9,100 bases of DNA from Bacteroidota bacterium (GTDB lineage: Bacteria; Bacteroidota; Bacteroidia; Flavobacteriales; Flavobacteriaceae): the NCBI GenBank assembly GCA_023427845.1, contig JAEYZX010000029.1, positions 1 through 9,100 on the forward strand, in the 5' to 3' direction. The notes below the pieces were generated by a model. That model did not search any database, had not been told where the DNA came from, and was given only the letters and a program-made list of their open reading frames with translations. Shown piece after piece: positions 7,491 to 9,100 of this stretch. A program made the position numbers and the translations under genes. How positions within the stretch are numbered: position 1 is the first letter of the stretch; each line of letters opens with the position of its first letter.

Positions 7491-7506
7491 TAAGTTTGTA
7501 AATTTG
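7491..7506 (+). promoter_or_regulatory. Tandem -7 boxes upstream of the MFS transporter
   Basis: Two back-to-back perfect matches to the Bacteroidetes -7 consensus TAnnTTTG occur: TAAGTTTG (7491-7498) and TAAATTTG (7499-7506), 18 nt before the ATG at 7524. No TTG is found at the expected -33 distance for either, so only the -7 element is supported. The second box starts one arm of an inverted repeat (GCAAATT 7476-7482 with AATTTGC 7501-7507). Confidence 0.45.
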
Positions 7507-7523
7507 CAGCCACAATCTACCAA

Positions 7524-8735
7524 ATGCTTCGAGCTGCTTTTCAACGCTATGTCAATAATTTCAAAGGCTTCAGCCGGGAAATATGGATTCTGACGCTCAT
7601 TACTTTTATCAATCGTGCCGGAACGATGGTGCTGCCGTTCCTTTCGAAATACCTCAAAGAAGATTTACATTTTACTTATAGCCAGGTTGGCTGGGTCATG
7701 GTCGCTTTTGGCGCGGGATCGATGCTAGGTTCGTGGCTGGGCGGAAAACTTTCGGATAAGATCGGTTTCTATCGTGTGATGGTTTTTAGTTTGTTTACAA
7801 GCGGACTGTTGTTCTTTGCGATTCAGTACATAACGACATTCGTCGGACTTTGCATCGCGATGTTCTCGATAATGGTGATTGCCGACATGTTCCGTCCTGC
7901 AATGTTTGTATCATTGGGAGTTTATGCGAAACCCGAAAACCGGACTCGTGCGCTCACATTGGTACGGCTTGCGGTAAACCTGGGTTTTGCGGCAGGTCCG
8001 GCGTTGGGAGGCCTTGTGATTATGGGAATCGGATATAAGGGACTTTTCTGGGCCGATGGTATTTCATGCATCGTTTCGATTTTGATATTCGCGATGTTGG
8101 TAAAGGAAAAGAAGCAATCGCACGCTACCGGTACAACGACTGCCGACACAACTCAAAAATCGGTGTTTCAGGACAAGCCGTTTTGGATATTCCTGTTCAT
8201 CAGCTTTGTTACCGCGATGATTTTTTTCCAGATTTTTACCACGCTTCCACTCTATCATCACGAACAATTCGGATTAACGGCATTCGAGACCGGACTATTG
8301 ATGACGCTGAATGGTTTGCTTATATTCTTCCTTGAAATGCCGATCGTCAGTTATTTTGAGCGTACACATGTCGACAGGCTGCGGATCGTACTTTGGGGCG
8401 CACTGTTGATGTCGGCCAGTTTTTTCCTGTTGCTGATTAACGGTTGGGCAGGCATATTGATCATCAGCATTTTATTTATCACTTTTGGGGAAATGTTTGC
8501 ATTTCCGTTCTCGAACTCATTTGCGATGGGACGCGCCCCGCGCGGGCACGAAGGCCGCTATATGGCACTTTATACGATGAGCTTTAGCCTGGCGCATATT
8601 ATGAGTTCAAAATCGGGTATGGAACTCATAGCGCATTTCGGGTACCAAACGAACTGGTTCATCATGGGATTTCTGGGCCTGATCGCAGCGGCATGCACCG
8701 TTTACTTAATGAAACAACTCGACTCGAAGCAGTAA
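7524..8735 (+). CDS. MFS transporter, drug:H+ antiporter-like (12 spans)
   Basis: A 403-aa inner-membrane protein with about 12 hydrophobic segments and a polar central loop at roughly residues 193-217, as expected for a 6+6 major facilitator. Motif A is present in the loop after helix 2 as GGKLSDKIGFYRVM (73-86). An antiporter-type motif C is present in helix 5 as NLGFAAGPALGG (152-163, the G-x3-GP-x2-GG pattern), which is typical of proton-driven efflux proteins of the DHA1/MdtH-YttB-like groups. Export of drugs or metabolites is therefore more likely than uptake, but the substrate cannot be inferred. The start at 7524 (MLRAAFQRY) leaves a short cytoplasmic N-terminus. It is divergent from the DUF1684 operon and has no obvious partner gene. 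No strong terminator follows it. Confidence 0.9.
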   Translation: MLRAAFQRYVNNFKGFSREIWILTLITFINRAGTMVLPFLSKYLKEDLHFTYSQVGWVMVAFGAGSMLGSWLGGKLSDKIGFYRVMVFSLFTSGLLFFAIQYITTFVGLCIAMFSIMVIADMFRPAMFVSLGVYAKPENRTRALTLVRLAVNLGFAAGPALGGLVIMGIGYKGLFWADGISCIVSILIFAMLVKEKKQSHATGTTTADTTQKSVFQDKPFWIFLFISFVTAMIFFQIFTTLPLYHHEQFGLTAFETGLLMTLNGLLIFFLEMPIVSYFERTHVDRLRIVLWGALLMSASFFLLLINGWAGILIISILFITFGEMFAFPFSNSFAMGRAPRGHEGRYMALYTMSFSLAHIMSSKSGMELIAHFGYQTNWFIMGFLGLIAAACTVYLMKQLDSKQ

Positions 8736-8793
8736 CTTTCTGTCACAAAACTCTTTAAATCAAATCTTTTTGATAAAAAACCATAATTTTAGT

Positions 8794-8821
8794 CGCTTAA
8801 CTAGAAATATAGTTATAAGCG
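8794..8821. promoter_or_regulatory. Palindrome resembling a BlaI-family operator
   Basis: A perfect 6-bp inverted repeat TAACTA (8798-8803) / TAGTTA (8810-8815) with a 6-nt spacer is extended by imperfect outer arms (CGCT at 8794-8797 and AGCG at 8818-8821, offset by a TA). The ACTA-N6-TAGT layout is like operator sites found upstream of blaI/mecI-type genes, and a BlaI-like ORF starts 123 nt downstream. Operator function is inference from the symmetry and the neighbour. Confidence 0.45.
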
Positions 8822-8830
8822 TTTGTTGTA

Positions 8831-8930
8831 CGTTAGGGATTGAAGCAAAGTGCCACGCACTGCGTAAAGCCCGGCCAAAGCGGCGGTCACATCATACTAT
8901 GCAGGCACATGATCGCTTTGGCAACGCCCA
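8831..8930 (+). ncRNA. Structured intergenic element, candidate Flavo-1-like RNA
   Basis: The element begins CGTTAGGGATTGAAGC (8831-8846) and ends GGCAACGCCCA (8920-8930). It contains two hairpins: AGTGC/GCACT (8849-8853 with 8857-8861) around a 3-nt loop, and a 9-bp stem GCCAAAGCG (8874-8882) / CGCTTTGGC (8914-8922), with an inner ATCAT/ATGAT pairing (8891-8895 with 8909-8913). The unpaired signature parts (GGGATTGAAGC, GCGTAAAGCCCGG and CAACGCCC) resemble a structured repeat I associate with flavobacterial intergenic regions, and may be the Rfam Flavo-1 motif. The function of that motif is unknown. It is noticeably more GC-rich than the flanking DNA. The family name is tentative; the hairpins are seen directly. 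Confidence 0.5.
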
Positions 8931-8943
8931 AAAAATAAGAACT

Positions 8944-9100
8944 ATGCAAAAATTAACTAATAAAGAGGAAGATATCATGCACATCCTCTGGAAGTTTGAA
9001 AAGGCGTCCGTGAAAGAGGTGATGGAAGAAATCTTGAACAACATAAAAAAAAAGTCGATGCCCTTTTTTCTTATATTTAACCTTAAAACAGCTTATGTTC
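8944..9100 (+). pseudogene. BlaI/MecI/CopY-family repressor, 5' portion, apparently interrupted
   Basis: ATG at 8944 opens MQKLTNKEEDIMHILWKFEK followed by SVKEVMEEI (residues 22-30), a clear BlaI/MecI winged-helix DNA-binding start (the family pairs with BlaR1/M56 sensor peptidases). After I30 (codon ending at 9033) the family continues with the recognition-helix region (a PxYxTxxT-like segment). Here the frame instead reads LNNIKKKSMPFFLIFNLKTAYV in A/T-rich DNA and stays open to the window end. No other frame restores the expected motif within the visible bases. The simplest explanations are an insertion, a deletion junction or an assembly join at about 9034-9045. The window ends too soon to tell. 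If intact, the product would be about 120 aa. I label it broken, with moderate confidence. Confidence 0.6.

Noticed and set aside
8759..8774. Hairpin ATCAAA/TTTGAT after the MFS gene as a terminator
   Set aside because: Only a 6-bp A/T-rich stem, followed on the + strand by A residues rather than a T run, so not a convincing terminator.
8798..8838. Integron attC-like site (TAAC ... GTTAGGG)
   Set aside because: Core-like ends occur, but there is no paired inner box structure, no integrase, and the symmetry is better explained by the operator-like palindrome and the RNA-like element.
1..9100. CRISPR array, tRNA, rRNA, phage or defence system
   Set aside because: No regularly spaced repeats, cloverleaf-like sequence, rRNA segments or defence-type domains were seen in either strand.

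Overview
The window looks like the chromosome of a Flavobacteriaceae member, probably Flavobacterium or a close relative. The protein set is typical of that group: a PIG-L deacetylase with a C-terminal glutaminase-like domain, DUF2911, DUF1684, a short TatD and a BlaI repressor. Start codons lack Shine-Dalgarno sequences and have A-rich leaders. Several intergenic regions carry the Bacteroidetes -7 box TAnnTTTG. The taxonomic call is inferred from these features, not from a database search.

Layout. (1) Positions 1-2453, + strand: the 3' end of a PIG-L family deacetylase gene, a 35-codon single-span membrane ORF (649-756), and a 564-aa sodium:solute symporter. They are separated by only 1 and 2 nt, so they almost certainly form one operon. 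A strong bidirectional hairpin terminator (2452-2482) closes it. (2) 2502-3344, - strand: a secreted DUF2911 protein with a TPR-like tail and a good Bacteroidetes promoter. (3) 3464-4777, + strand: a class I-type DNA photolyase with the Trp triad intact, overlapping by 11 bp, tail to tail, the end of the next operon. (4) 7411-4767, - strand: a compact four-gene operon reading DUF1684 lipoprotein-like/secreted protein, TatD-family nuclease, TcdA (t6A dehydratase), HAD phosphatase, with junctions of 1-bp overlap, 4-bp gap and 4-bp overlap. (5) 7524-8735, + strand: a 12-span MFS drug:H+ antiporter-like transporter, divergent from that operon. (6) 8736-9100: a regulatory and possibly disrupted region. 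It holds a perfect palindrome resembling a BlaI-type operator, a compact structured RNA-like element of a kind repeated in flavobacterial intergenic regions (possibly Rfam Flavo-1), and a BlaI/MecI repressor start whose sequence leaves the family after about 30 codons.

Most of the window is housekeeping or ordinary accessory content. The parts most worth a second look are the unannotated 35-aa membrane protein between the deacetylase and the symporter, and the last 300 bp, where operator, structured element and broken blaI lie in series.
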